From: CAZENU01 sp965222125
Lineage (GTDB): Bacteria; Chloroflexota; Dehalococcoidia; Lucifugimonadales; CAZENU01
Reading direction: 5' to 3'
Length of the DNA: 64,000 nt
Assembly (NCBI GenBank): GCA_965222125.1
Contig: CBDCTC010000005.1
Span: forward strand, 310,001-374,000
Shown here: one piece after another, positions 7,397 through 15,426 of the stretch
Numbering within the stretch: the stretch's first letter is position 1
Layout of the letters: each line of letters begins with the position of its first letter
Made by a program: the position numbers and the translations under genes
The notes under the pieces: generated by a model
Told to the model about the DNA's origin: nothing
The model's input: the letters and a program-made list of their open reading frames with translations, nothing else
Databases searched by the model: none

Positions 7397-9160
7397 CTAG
7401 ATGGCGCACTCGCCCTCGCCTCGCTCCAGCATGTACTTGGCGGTCTTGTCCCAGTCCATGTAGCTGGGCAGGCTCTCGCGGTCGAGCTCCCGGGTCTCTT
7501 TGAACGCCTGGAAGATCGGCTCGAAGTTCTTCGTGCCCATTCTGAGCACGAAGTCCTTGAACTCCTCGCCGTCGGTCCGGTTGTCCTTGTAGTAGCCGAT
7601 GACGGCTCCGACGGCCTCGGGCACCCGCTTTGCGGGCACGCGAGCCCTGATCCGCTGTCCGAATCGGGCGTCGCCCTCGTCGTAGCTGCCGCCGAGGAAG
7701 AGCTCGTAGGCGGGGACCTGCCCGCCGGGGGCCTTCATCACGGCGCCGTGGAAGCCGATGTCCGCGATGTGGTGCTGGCCGCAGCCGTTGGGGCAGCCGC
7801 TCATCTTGATGTGCATCTTCTTGACCAGGGGGTCTTCGTCGGCGATGCCGGAGATTTCGCTTCCGATGGCCCTGGCAAGCCCCATGGAGGACGTGATGCC
7901 CAGCTTGCAGCTATCGGTGCCCGGGCACGCCACGACGTCCGTTATCTCGTGGACGCCTGACTCGCCAAGCCCGATCTCCTTCAGCTCCTGCCACAGGGCG
8001 AACAGAGCCGCCTCGGGCACCCACCTGAAGGCGAGGTTCTGCTCGACGGTGATCCGGCAGCGTCCCCCGGCGTACTTGCGGGAGAGGTCGGCGAGCTGGT
8101 GGAACTGGCGCGCCGATATGTCGCCCAGGGGCAGATTGACGGTGGCGACCTTGTATCCTCCCTGCCTCTGGTCCTGGACGTTGGAGGACAGCCACCCCTC
8201 GAACTCGGGCAGGTGGCCGTTCGTTTCGGGGGTGCCGGCCGGGGCTTCCGGGGCGTCGGCCGACTCGTCCTCGATGAACAGCAGGGGGGTAGGGTCGAAC
8301 GACTTCTGCGCCCACGGCTGCTTCAACTCCTCCTCGACCAGCTTGCGGAACTCGTCGATGCCAATGCGGGCGATGAGGAACTTGATTCGCGCCTTCATCC
8401 GGTTCTTGCGCAGCTCGTCCGTGTGGTGGAACACCCGGATCACGGCCTCCGTGACCTTGATGTACTCCTCCACGGGCACGAAATCGTACAGCGTCGGAGC
8501 GATCTTTGGCATGATCGAGGTGCCGCCGCCGGTGAGCAGCTGGAAGCCGCGCTTGCCGTCTACGACCTTCGGAATGAACCCCATGTCGTGGATGGCGGTG
8601 ATGGCGCAGTCGCGCTCGCACCCGGAGAAGGCGGTCTTGAACTTCCGCGGCAGCCCCTGCGTGTACGGGTGGCGCACGAAGTATCGGGCGTAGGCGGCGG
8701 CGTAGGGAGTAACGTCGAACGGCTCGTCGGCGCAGACGCCCGCCATCGGGCAACCCGTGACGTTGCGGACGGTGTTGCCGCACGCCTCCCGGGTGGTCAG
8801 CCCGGCGGCGCCGATGACGCGCATGAAATCGGGCGCGTCCTGGATCCTCACGTGGTGGAACTGAAAGTTCTCGCGCGTCGTTGCGTGGCCCTTGTTCAGA
8901 GGAGCGTACTTCTCGGCCGCTACGCCGAGAGCGTCCAGCTGGTCCGCGTTGAGTCCGCCGAAGGGGACCTTGACGCGCACCATCTGGGCGTCGGCCTGGC
9001 GCTGCCCGTAGATGCCCTGCTTCAGCCGAAACGCCTGAAATTCCGTTTCGTCCCACTCGCCGGCCCTGAACCGCTTGACCTGAAGCTCGAAGTCGTCGAT
9101 CTCTTCCTGCCGGACATCGATGACGCCCTGTGTGCCCGGCTTCCAGTCAGTTTGAGTCAT
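7397..9160 (-). CDS. Ferredoxin-type sulfite/nitrite reductase (siroheme, 4Fe-4S)
   Basis: The 587-residue protein has the duplicated ferredoxin-like and siroheme-binding halves of the NirA/Sir family, which reduces sulfite to sulfide or nitrite to ammonia with six electrons. The first half contains TTRENFQFHHV and NVTGCPMAGVC. The second half contains the cluster-and-siroheme ligands ACPGTDSC (C-x5-C) and SGCPNGCGQHH (C-x3-C). The ATG at 9160 has GGAGG ten bases upstream and starts at MTQTDWK; the longer open frame above it overlaps a leader region. The upstream cysteine-codon leader and attenuator (9208-9369) point to sulfite as the substrate and assimilatory cysteine synthesis as the role, because nitrite reduction would not be expected to sense cysteine. 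Confidence 0.9.
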   Translation of the reverse strand: MTQTDWKPGTQGVIDVRQEEIDDFELQVKRFRAGEWDETEFQAFRLKQGIYGQRQADAQMVRVKVPFGGLNADQLDALGVAAEKYAPLNKGHATTRENFQFHHVRIQDAPDFMRVIGAAGLTTREACGNTVRNVTGCPMAGVCADEPFDVTPYAAAYARYFVRHPYTQGLPRKFKTAFSGCERDCAITAIHDMGFIPKVVDGKRGFQLLTGGGTSIMPKIAPTLYDFVPVEEYIKVTEAVIRVFHHTDELRKNRMKARIKFLIARIGIDEFRKLVEEELKQPWAQKSFDPTPLLFIEDESADAPEAPAGTPETNGHLPEFEGWLSSNVQDQRQGGYKVATVNLPLGDISARQFHQLADLSRKYAGGRCRITVEQNLAFRWVPEAALFALWQELKEIGLGESGVHEITDVVACPGTDSCKLGITSSMGLARAIGSEISGIADEDPLVKKMHIKMSGCPNGCGQHHIADIGFHGAVMKAPGGQVPAYELFLGGSYDEGDARFGQRIRARVPAKRVPEAVGAVIGYYKDNRTDGEEFKDFVLRMGTKNFEPIFQAFKETRELDRESLPSYMDWDKTAKYMLERGEGECAI

Positions 9161-9207
9161 CGGTGTGATGCCTCCGTAGATGTCGATTGTCGATGTGCGG
9201 TACCAGC

Positions 9208-9244
9208 AAAAAGCCCCACTCGGGTCACGTATCGGAGCGGGGCT
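9208..9244 (-). terminator. Leader attenuator (intrinsic terminator) of the sulfite reductase gene
   Basis: On the minus strand a 10-bp stem with one G-U pair (9235-9244 with 9212-9221) and a 13-base loop is followed directly by five T residues. It lies after the leader peptide stop and 48 bases before the structural gene start, so it is placed to control read-through. Confidence 0.75.
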
Positions 9245-9276
9245 GGACTCTCTCGGCGCATGGGAGAACGCGACCC

Positions 9277-9330
9277 CTATGGGGCGAAGGTACACGCGCA
9301 GACCGGATTCGAATCGGAGTGTCGATTCAC
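9277..9330 (-). CDS. Candidate cysteine-sensing leader peptide (17 codons)
   Basis: A GTG start at 9330 opens a 17-codon frame, MNRHSDSNPVCACTFAP, ending at TAG 9277. It contains two Cys codons (TGC and TGT) separated by one Ala codon near its end. The GTG is only ten bases below the -10 box, so the mRNA would be nearly leaderless. The bases across the Cys codons can pair with 9256-9262 (seven pairs, one G-U), so a ribosome stalled there would disturb folding just before the attenuator. This is the layout of amino-acid-responsive attenuation. Evidence is positional and structural only. Confidence 0.6.
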   Translation of the reverse strand: MNRHSDSNPVCACTFAP

Positions 9331-9340
9331 GTTAAGGCAG

Positions 9341-9369
9341 AGTTTAGCAGTGGCATATAGGGGTGTCAA
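9341..9369 (-). promoter_or_regulatory. Promoter of the sulfite reductase leader
   Basis: TTGACA (9369-9364) and TAAACT (9346-9341) are separated by exactly 17 bases on the minus strand. Transcription should start near 9334, three to five bases before the leader peptide GTG. Confidence 0.75.
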
Positions 9370-9554
9370 CGAAAACGGAGGCTCCGAATCCGCCCCGTCG
9401 GCGAGGCTGCCGGGAGCGGCCTGACGGGAACCAGACTAGAGCGCCGATGCGCTCAAGCGAGGCGTGACCCGTCGGCCGAAAACCGGAGAGGGGTGTTCTC
9501 TCGTATCAAAAAGAAGGGTGTTATTTGAAGGCTTGCGGGAAGCGAGAGCGGTAT

Positions 9555-10097
9555 ATGACAGACGAAGAGGCCATTCGCATGTGTCAAAACGGCGACCGCG
9601 ACGCGTTCCATCATCTGGTGGATCAGTACAAGGACACCCTGTACGGGACGGCAGTCCTGATGACGGGGAACAGGAGCTCGGCCGACGACCAGGTGCAGGA
9701 GGCGTTTCTGTCGGCCTGGCGGGGAATTGGGAACTTCAGGCGGGGCAGCCCCTTCAAACCGTGGCTGGTGCGAATTCTCGTGAACGGGGTTCTGACCCAA
9801 CGGAGGCGACGGACCGTTTCGACCGAACCCATCGGCGAAGCGGACCGGATCGACGACTCCGTCGACGTCGTCGAGTCCGTGGAGGCCAGTAGAAAGCGCC
9901 AGAAGGTGCGACAGGCCCTCGGCAGCCTGGACCCCCAACACAGAGAGGTGATCGTCCTGCGTTACTTCGCCGACCTGACGGTGCCGCAGGTGGCCCTGTC
10001 CGCTGGAATCAGGGAGGGGACGGCCAAGTCCCGGCTTCACCGGGCGCTCGGCGGTCTACGGGAGGAGCTGGGGCAGTTGGTGAAGGAGGAGTCGTGA
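9555..10097 (+). CDS. ECF-type RNA polymerase sigma factor
   Basis: The 180-residue protein has region 2 (residues about 5-75, with DQVQEAFLSAWRG) and region 4 (about 115-175, with LDPQHREVIVLRYFADLTVPQVA and a helix-turn-helix ending KSRLHRAL) typical of extracytoplasmic-function sigma factors. It would direct RNA polymerase to a small regulon. The ATG at 9555 (MTDEEAIRM) gives the normal N-terminus; a TTG ten codons upstream is possible. Its stop overlaps the start of the next gene, a membrane VWA protein whose short cytoplasmic head could hold the sigma factor inactive. Confidence 0.88.
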   Translation: MTDEEAIRMCQNGDRDAFHHLVDQYKDTLYGTAVLMTGNRSSADDQVQEAFLSAWRGIGNFRRGSPFKPWLVRILVNGVLTQRRRRTVSTEPIGEADRIDDSVDVVESVEASRKRQKVRQALGSLDPQHREVIVLRYFADLTVPQVALSAGIREGTAKSRLHRALGGLREELGQLVKEES

Positions 10098-12013
10098 TGG
10101 CCCGTGACGATTCGATCGATCGAGGAATGGAGCGGATGCTTCGAGACCACTTCGCCGCGGAATCCGACCGCCTTCGCGCTCCGGAGGACACGTGGCAGCG
10201 GTTGGAGGGCCGTCTCGCCGAGCCACGCCGGTACTGGCTCGATTGGAGTCGTCGGGGTTGGCGTCCGGTCCTGGCGGCCGTCACCTCGGTGGCCGTCGTG
10301 GCCGTGGTCGCCGTGTCCGCAATCCTGATCGTGTCCGACGGCGAATTGGGGGACCGTACAGGATCAACGGAAGACATTGCGCCGGTAGCGGCTATGGCTA
10401 TGCCCACAACTGCGTCGGCCGCGCCCACGGCGGCCATGGCTATACCCACAGTTGCGCCGGCCGCGGCCATGGCTATGCCCACAAGGGCGCCCGCGGCGCC
10501 GACTGCCCAGAGTTCCATTCCGGGCGGATATCCTACGCCCACGGCGGCACCGGCGTCCGCCCGCGCCGAGGGTCTGAGCGGCGGCGCTGCCAGCAGCCGC
10601 GGCTCAGCGCCCGGTGCTACGACGTTTCAGGACTACGGGCGGCAGCCGGCTGTGGCCACGTCGGAAGACGCGGTATCGACGTTCAGCCTGGATACGGACC
10701 GCACGTCGTACCACCTGGCGCTCAACTGGGCCCGTGAGGGATACGAGGTGGAGCCCGATTCCGTGAGGGCCGAGGAGTGGATCAACGCCTTCGACTACCG
10801 TTACGACCCGCCGGCGGACGGCCGGGGGTTCGCGATCTCCAGCGAAATAGCCCCTCACCCATTGGACAGCGAAAAGCACCTCGCGCGCATCTCGTTCCAG
10901 GCGGCTCACGTACAGGACGACAGACCGCTCAACGTGACCTTGGTCCTCGACGCGTCGGGATCGATGGAGGGCAACCGGGTGGACATCGCCCGCGCCGCAG
11001 CGGAGGCTATCAGGCAGAGCCTCGGTTCTCAGGACCGCATCGCCGTCGTCCATTTCACCGACGACGTGATCAGCGAATACACGGTCGAACACAGCGCCCC
11101 GGACGACTCTGGGGTCAAGAGCTCGATCGACCGTCTCGCCCCGCACGGCAGCACCAACGTGCAAGCCGGATTGAACTTGGGGGTCAGGCTTGCGAACCAG
11201 GCCCGCAGACAGCGTCCGGACGCCTACAGCTACATCGTCCTGATGTCGGACGGCGTGGCCAACGTCAACGTCACGAACCCGTTCGAGATACTGGAGTCCG
11301 CGCACGATGCGGACAGCGGAAACCCGCTGCGGCTGATCACCATCGGAGTCGGGATACAGAACTACAACGACTACCTGCTGGAGCAGCTCGCCCAGCACGG
11401 CAACGGCTGGTACCGGTACCTGAGCAACGTCGACCAGGCGTGGGCGACGTTCAGGCGGGAGAACTGGGTCGCGCTGGCGAGCCCCTTCGCTGACCAGACC
11501 CGCGCCCAGGTGACCTGGGACGCCGCGATGGTGAAGTCGTGGCGGATCATCGGATACGAGAACAGAGTGACGTCGGACGAGTCGTTCATCGAGGACAGAA
11601 AAGAGTTCGCCGAGATACACTCCGGGGCGGCGACGACGGTCTTCTACGAGCTCGAGCTGCACGACCGGGCGCGGCGTTCCGGCGCTGGGCACGCGCTGCT
11701 TGGCGACGTCGAGCTGCGGTGGGTCGTCCCGGAGACGAAGCAGTCCCGGAGTCAGGGGGCATCGGTGTGGGACGCCGACGTGTTCGACCGTGGCGACGCG
11801 CTGTTCCAACTTGGCGCGATAGTCGCGCTTGCGGCCGACCTGTACGGCGGGCTCCCGTTCTCCGAGGACCGCGGCTATTCCGGCGCAGCTTACGCCGGAA
11901 TGCTCACCCTCTCAGACCGGTTGGAGCCTCTCCGCTCGGAGCTGGGCGAGCTGCAGGCGTTCCAGGACTTCGCGTTCCTGCTCGCGCGCATCACCCGAAG
12001 CGGTGGGGCATAA
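10094..12013 (+). CDS. Membrane VWA-domain protein, possible anti-sigma partner
   Basis: The 639-residue protein begins with a charged cytoplasmic head (about residues 1-55), one membrane helix (about 56-79), and an Ala/Pro/Thr/Met linker with three imperfect repeats around MPT (about 95-140). A conserved pre-VWA segment (TFSLDTDRTSYHLAL) comes next, followed by a von Willebrand A domain with MIDAS motif DASGSM near residue 286, GSTNVQAGL and MSDGVANV. The C-terminal part resembles the YfbK/DUF3520 region. The overlap with the sigma gene by four bases suggests co-translation. A role in sensing at the cell surface and sequestering the sigma factor is inferred; the head has no clear zinc-binding anti-sigma motif. 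Confidence 0.8.
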   Translation: MMARDDSIDRGMERMLRDHFAAESDRLRAPEDTWQRLEGRLAEPRRYWLDWSRRGWRPVLAAVTSVAVVAVVAVSAILIVSDGELGDRTGSTEDIAPVAAMAMPTTASAAPTAAMAIPTVAPAAAMAMPTRAPAAPTAQSSIPGGYPTPTAAPASARAEGLSGGAASSRGSAPGATTFQDYGRQPAVATSEDAVSTFSLDTDRTSYHLALNWAREGYEVEPDSVRAEEWINAFDYRYDPPADGRGFAISSEIAPHPLDSEKHLARISFQAAHVQDDRPLNVTLVLDASGSMEGNRVDIARAAAEAIRQSLGSQDRIAVVHFTDDVISEYTVEHSAPDDSGVKSSIDRLAPHGSTNVQAGLNLGVRLANQARRQRPDAYSYIVLMSDGVANVNVTNPFEILESAHDADSGNPLRLITIGVGIQNYNDYLLEQLAQHGNGWYRYLSNVDQAWATFRRENWVALASPFADQTRAQVTWDAAMVKSWRIIGYENRVTSDESFIEDRKEFAEIHSGAATTVFYELELHDRARRSGAGHALLGDVELRWVVPETKQSRSQGASVWDADVFDRGDALFQLGAIVALAADLYGGLPFSEDRGYSGAAYAGMLTLSDRLEPLRSELGELQAFQDFAFLLARITRSGGA

Positions 12014-12031
12014 GGCGGGCCCGTCCGGTTC

Positions 12032-12056
12032 GTCCGGCTACAGCCAGTAGCCGGAC
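12032..12056. repeat. Perfect 10-bp hairpin after the VWA gene
   Basis: Bases 12032-12041 pair perfectly with 12047-12056 around the loop AGCCA, 19 bases after the VWA stop codon. There is no T-run, so it is a weak terminator candidate or an RNA-stabilising end structure. Confidence 0.6.
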
Positions 12057-12114
12057 ACGCTGACAGGGCGTGGGCGTGCGGTTGCAGGCGTACCTGCCCG
12101 TGTCTGGTGAGACT

Positions 12115-12169
12115 GTGCGCGCCCCTCGAGTAGCGCCGGTACCTCACCGGCGCGTATCGAAGGGCGCAC
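12115..12169. repeat. Long two-tier palindrome
   Basis: An inner perfect stem (12133-12140 with 12146-12153, loop ACCTC) sits inside an outer imperfect stem (12115-12129 with 12157-12169). The compound shape resembles repetitive extragenic palindromes. Confidence 0.55.
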
Positions 12170-12180
12170 GCAACCCCCCA

Positions 12181-12211
12181 CCGTCATGCCCCGCGAACGC
12201 GGGCATCCAGG
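12181..12211. repeat. REP-like palindromic repeat unit
   Basis: The unit reads CCGTCATGCCCCGCGAACGC then GGGCATCCAGG. It matches the widespread family of short extragenic palindromes of the form GTCATxCCCGCG...CGCGGGxATCCAG that are scattered through many bacterial genomes, usually outside genes. Confidence 0.65.
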
Positions 12212-12273
12212 AGTCCGAACGGACATTCGTCCCCTACACTCTGAACAGTCCTCTTACGGCCCCATGGGCCGGG

Positions 12274-12303
12274 TTGCGAGAAACAGCACTCTTGTGCTAT
12301 TCT
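12274..12303 (+). promoter_or_regulatory. Promoter upstream of the permease remnant
   Basis: TTGCGA at 12274-12279 and TATTCT at 12298-12303 (18-base spacer, TG before the -10) lie six bases before an ATG at 12310, a leaderless layout. Confidence 0.45.
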
Positions 12304-12309
12304 GCCCGC

Positions 12310-12493
12310 ATGGAACAGACTCAGGCTCATCACGCCTCCCGAGCAGGCGGCGCGCCTCCGACCACGGCGCGCGAGACCCCCCCCCCCTTCCATCTATGGA
12401 CTGGCCATCATGATCACCGTGCTCGGCTTCAACACGGTCGGGGACTGGCTGCGGGATATCCTCGATCCACGGTCTCACCTGCGCAACGCGTAG
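12310..12493 (+). pseudogene. Remnant of a DppC-type peptide ABC transporter permease
   Basis: Bases 12389-12493 encode IYGLAIMITVLGFNTVGD followed by WLRDILDPRSHLRNA and a stop. This is the characteristic C-terminus of dipeptide/oligopeptide permeases (last membrane helix, then LRDxLDPR). The rest of the permease is missing. Upstream, an ATG at 12310 opens 25 codons of unrelated low-complexity sequence that run into an 11-base C tract (12377-12387). Losing one C would join both parts into a 60-residue frame. It is either a deletion remnant with chance frame, or a small chimeric membrane peptide whose frame depends on the C tract. Confidence 0.6.
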
Positions 12494-12521
12494 CTGGAGA
12501 CTCTAGAGGAGGTCAGCCGTA

Positions 12522-14596
12522 ATCACAGATTCAAAGCCGGAATACGGAATAGTGGTCGCGCACGACGTCCCCATGACGACCCGCGATGGTATCCCCCTGC
12601 TGGCCGACGTCTACCGGCCGGGCCAGGACGGCGAGACGGCCCCGGGCAGGTTCCCCACGATCCTGTGGCGTACCTCTTACGACAAGTCCCGCGTCAACTT
12701 CGCAGAGCCGGCGCGCTACTTCTGCAAGAGAGGTTACGTGGCCTTCGTACAGGATATCAGGGGCCGCGGCAGGTCCGGCGGTACCGGCCAGTACCGGCAC
12801 ATCTTCAACGTCAACGAGGGCAGGGACGGCTACGACGCCGTCGAGTGGATCGCGCAGCAGTCCTGGTCAAACGGCAAGGTCGCTACTATAGGCGCATCGC
12901 ACGGCGGCATCGTCCAAAGCGCGATGGCCCTTGAGCGGCCTCCCCATCTGAGCGCCATGTTCGTCAGTGAGTCCTCTTCGAACCCGTACCACAGCGGCGT
13001 GAGGCAGAACGGTGCCCTCGAGCTGCGCTACGCCGGCCACATCATGCTCCACTCTGTTATAAGCCAAGAGACCGACGCAGACCCCCTCGCAAAGCGGGCA
13101 ATCGTGGAGAACATGACGCGGTTTCGGGACTGGTTGAGTCTTCTTCCCTGGAAGAAGGCGGCATCACCCTACTCCGCGATTCCCACCATGGAGAAGGTGT
13201 TTCTCGATGTCTACACGCGCGGAGACTACGACGACTTCTGGAAGCATCGCCAGATCAACTGGGAAGAGCACTACGGCGAGTACGCCGACGTGCCCACCTA
13301 CTACGAGACCGGCTGGTACGACTCTTGGCCGCGGGCCGTTACGGACAACTACGTTGCGCTGTCGAATATGAAGAGAGGGCCCCTAAAGCTACTCGTCGGC
13401 AGCTGGGTCCACGGCGGCTGGAGCCACACCTACTCCGGCGACGCCGACTTCGGCTCCGATGCCCCTGTAGACTACTATGGGCTGGCGCTGAGATGGTTCG
13501 ACAGGTGGTTAAAGGGTCGCGACAACGGCATCGAGCGCGAGCCGCCGGTGAAGATCTTCGTGATGGGAGGTGGGGATGGCCGCAAGAACGAGGATGGGCG
13601 GCTCAACCACGGTGGCCGGTGGCGCACGGAGAAGGAGTGGCCTCTGGCCAGGGCTCGGTATACCCCCTTCTATATCCATCACGATGGGAGCTTGAGCCCA
13701 GACCGGCCCGCCTCGGACGGTCCCCCTTGTAGCTACGACTTCGACCCCCAGAACCCGGTTCCGAGCATCAGCGCCAACGTCTCCGGCTTCTACGAACTGT
13801 CGCCATCTGAAGGGACGCCCCCTGAAGAGGGTTCCCTATGGGACCGCTTCCGTACGGTGCTCGCGAACGGAGCGAGTCACCAGAAGGAAGAGCCTCACAT
13901 CTTCGCCTGCAAGCCGCCCTACCTGCCCCTATCGACTCGGCCGGACGTACTCGTCTTCCAGACGCCTCCCTTGGAACGGAGCGTGGAGGTGACAGGCCCG
14001 ATCGTTGTCAAGCTTTGGGCCTCCTCCTCGGCTGTGGACACCGACTTTACCGCTAAGCTTATCGACGTACACCCCCCAACGAGGACTATCCTCAGGGCTA
14101 CGACATGAACCTAACCGACAGCATTATCCGGGCGCGTTACCGGAACGGCTGGGACAGAGGGGAGTTGATGACCCCGGGAGAGGTCTACGAGTTCGAGTTC
14201 ACGCTGTATCCTATAGGCAACCTGTTTACCGAAGGCCACCGCATCCGGGTTGACATCTCCAGCAGCGCCTTCCCACACTTCGACGTGAACCCGAACACCG
14301 GCGAGCCTATGGGGAGACACACCCATACCGTCGTGGCGCACAACATGGTGTACGTGGATCACGCCCGTCCCTCTCACGTCGTGCTGCCCATCATCCCGGT
14401 CTATGCTGCGGTGTCTGACTCGGATAGGGCGAGCGGTATACCGGGTGTCTCATTTCCCGGCCAGGTGTCTCACCCGCCAGATAGAAACGAGACAGAACGA
14501 GACAGAATGAGACGGTTTGAGCGGATGAAACGACCGACGGTCTCACCAGGAGAGGGATTGACGCGCTCTCGCGGCCATTCGCCTCATCGAGTCTGA
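12522..14596 (+). pseudogene. CocE/NonD family hydrolase, frameshifted
   Basis: The product is an alpha/beta-hydrolase of the X-Pro dipeptidyl-peptidase (S15)/CocE family, which cleaves acyl or amide esters. The nucleophile elbow GASHGG lies near residue 125 of the first frame, and the C-terminal jelly-roll domain is split. The first frame reads KLIDVHPP and then leaves the family at 14069-14075, where six C residues stand in place of the seven needed for HPPNEDYPQGYDMNL. The rest, from MNLTDSIIRARY, continues in the next frame to about 14440 and runs on to a stop at 14596. A strong AGAGGAGG site at 12505-12512 points to codon 12522, which is ATC where relatives would have ATG (TDSKPEYGIVV follows). 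GTG at 12552 is the first ordinary start. It may be decaying, or a C-tract read error. Confidence 0.8.
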
Positions 14597-14635
14597 ACTG
14601 CTACTCGGGGCGGCCGAGATTGACCAGTGAACGCG

Positions 14636-14664
14636 CTGACGGAGAGCGCGCTGACGGATAGAAT
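14636..14664 (+). promoter_or_regulatory. Promoter of the CcdA-like gene
   Basis: CTGACG at 14636-14641 and TAGAAT at 14659-14664 are 17 bases apart. The -10 ends ten bases before the ATG at 14675, so the transcript would be nearly leaderless. Confidence 0.4.
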
Positions 14665-14674
14665 TAGGGTAGCC

Positions 14675-15403
14675 ATGTTTGACATAGCGTTCGTCTACGT
14701 TTTCACCGTTGGAATGTTCGCTGCGTTCAACCCGTGCGGGGCGGCGATGTTTCCGGCGTACGTCGGCTATCAGCTCGGGACCGTCGAGGCGTACGAGAAG
14801 CCGATCACGACCGCGTTGAGGGGCGTCCTGATGGGCCTTGCGGCCACGGCGGGCTTCGTCGTGGTGTTTGGCATTGTGGGCGTAGTGCTGGCCGCCGGAG
14901 GCCGAGTCATACGCGACGTGCTTCCCTTCGTCGGCCTTGGGATCGGGATATTGATCGCGGGCACCGGGCTGTGGCTGCTCATATCGAGGCAGCACATCGG
15001 GATCATGGCCGCCAGCCGCGTGAACCTCGGGCAGGGCCGGGGGCTGAGGCACGTCTTCCTGTTCGGAATAGCCTACGCGCTGGCGTCCCTGAGCTGCGCG
15101 CTGCCGCTGTTCCTGGTCGCCGTGGGCATCTCAGTGGGTTCGGCGTCCAACACGGGCGACATATACACGACCGCGATCAGCACGATCACGTACGGTCTGG
15201 GCATGGGCGCGGTGATAGTCGCGGCGACCGTGGGCATCGTGTTCTTCAAGGACGCGGTGTCGCGGTGGATGCGCGTCGTATTCCGCTACATTGAGGACAT
15301 CGGCAAGGTCGCGATGGTTGCCGCGGGCGGCTATTTGATCTTCTACTGGACGCTGGGCGAGGGCTCCGACATCCTGACCGAGCGGGCCGGCGGTATTTTC
15401 TAG
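14675..15403 (+). CDS. CcdA/DsbD-type transmembrane thiol-disulfide carrier
   Basis: The 242-residue protein has six membrane helices and the paired cysteines of the CcdA family: FNPCGAAMFP in helix 1 (about residue 16) and ASLSCALPLF in helix 4. These cysteines pass reducing equivalents from cytoplasmic thioredoxin across the membrane for cytochrome c maturation or extracytoplasmic thiol repair. The ATG at 14675 is preferred to an in-frame GTG at 14627 because it follows AGGGT and a nearby -10 box and gives the usual family start. No thioredoxin-like or cytochrome partner is adjacent. Confidence 0.82.
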   Translation: MFDIAFVYVFTVGMFAAFNPCGAAMFPAYVGYQLGTVEAYEKPITTALRGVLMGLAATAGFVVVFGIVGVVLAAGGRVIRDVLPFVGLGIGILIAGTGLWLLISRQHIGIMAASRVNLGQGRGLRHVFLFGIAYALASLSCALPLFLVAVGISVGSASNTGDIYTTAISTITYGLGMGAVIVAATVGIVFFKDAVSRWMRVVFRYIEDIGKVAMVAAGGYLIFYWTLGEGSDILTERAGGIF

Positions 15404-15426
15404 AGTCGGCCGGGCCGAGGGATCAT

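Larger units (their letters stand above)
12014..12309. other. Structured intergenic region after the VWA gene
   Basis: No gene is supported. The stretch contains three palindromic structures in a row (12032-12056, 12115-12169, 12181-12211) and a promoter reading into the permease remnant. Open frames crossing it in several phases do not resemble proteins. Confidence 0.6.

Noticed and set aside
8099..9424. Long plus-strand open frame antisense to the sulfite reductase gene
   Set aside because: It mirrors the codon pattern of the true gene; the reductase motifs on the minus strand are unambiguous.
12070..12522. A 150-codon open frame across the palindrome region
   Set aside because: It runs through palindromes and into the permease remnant in the wrong frame; the translation is low-complexity and unlike any protein.
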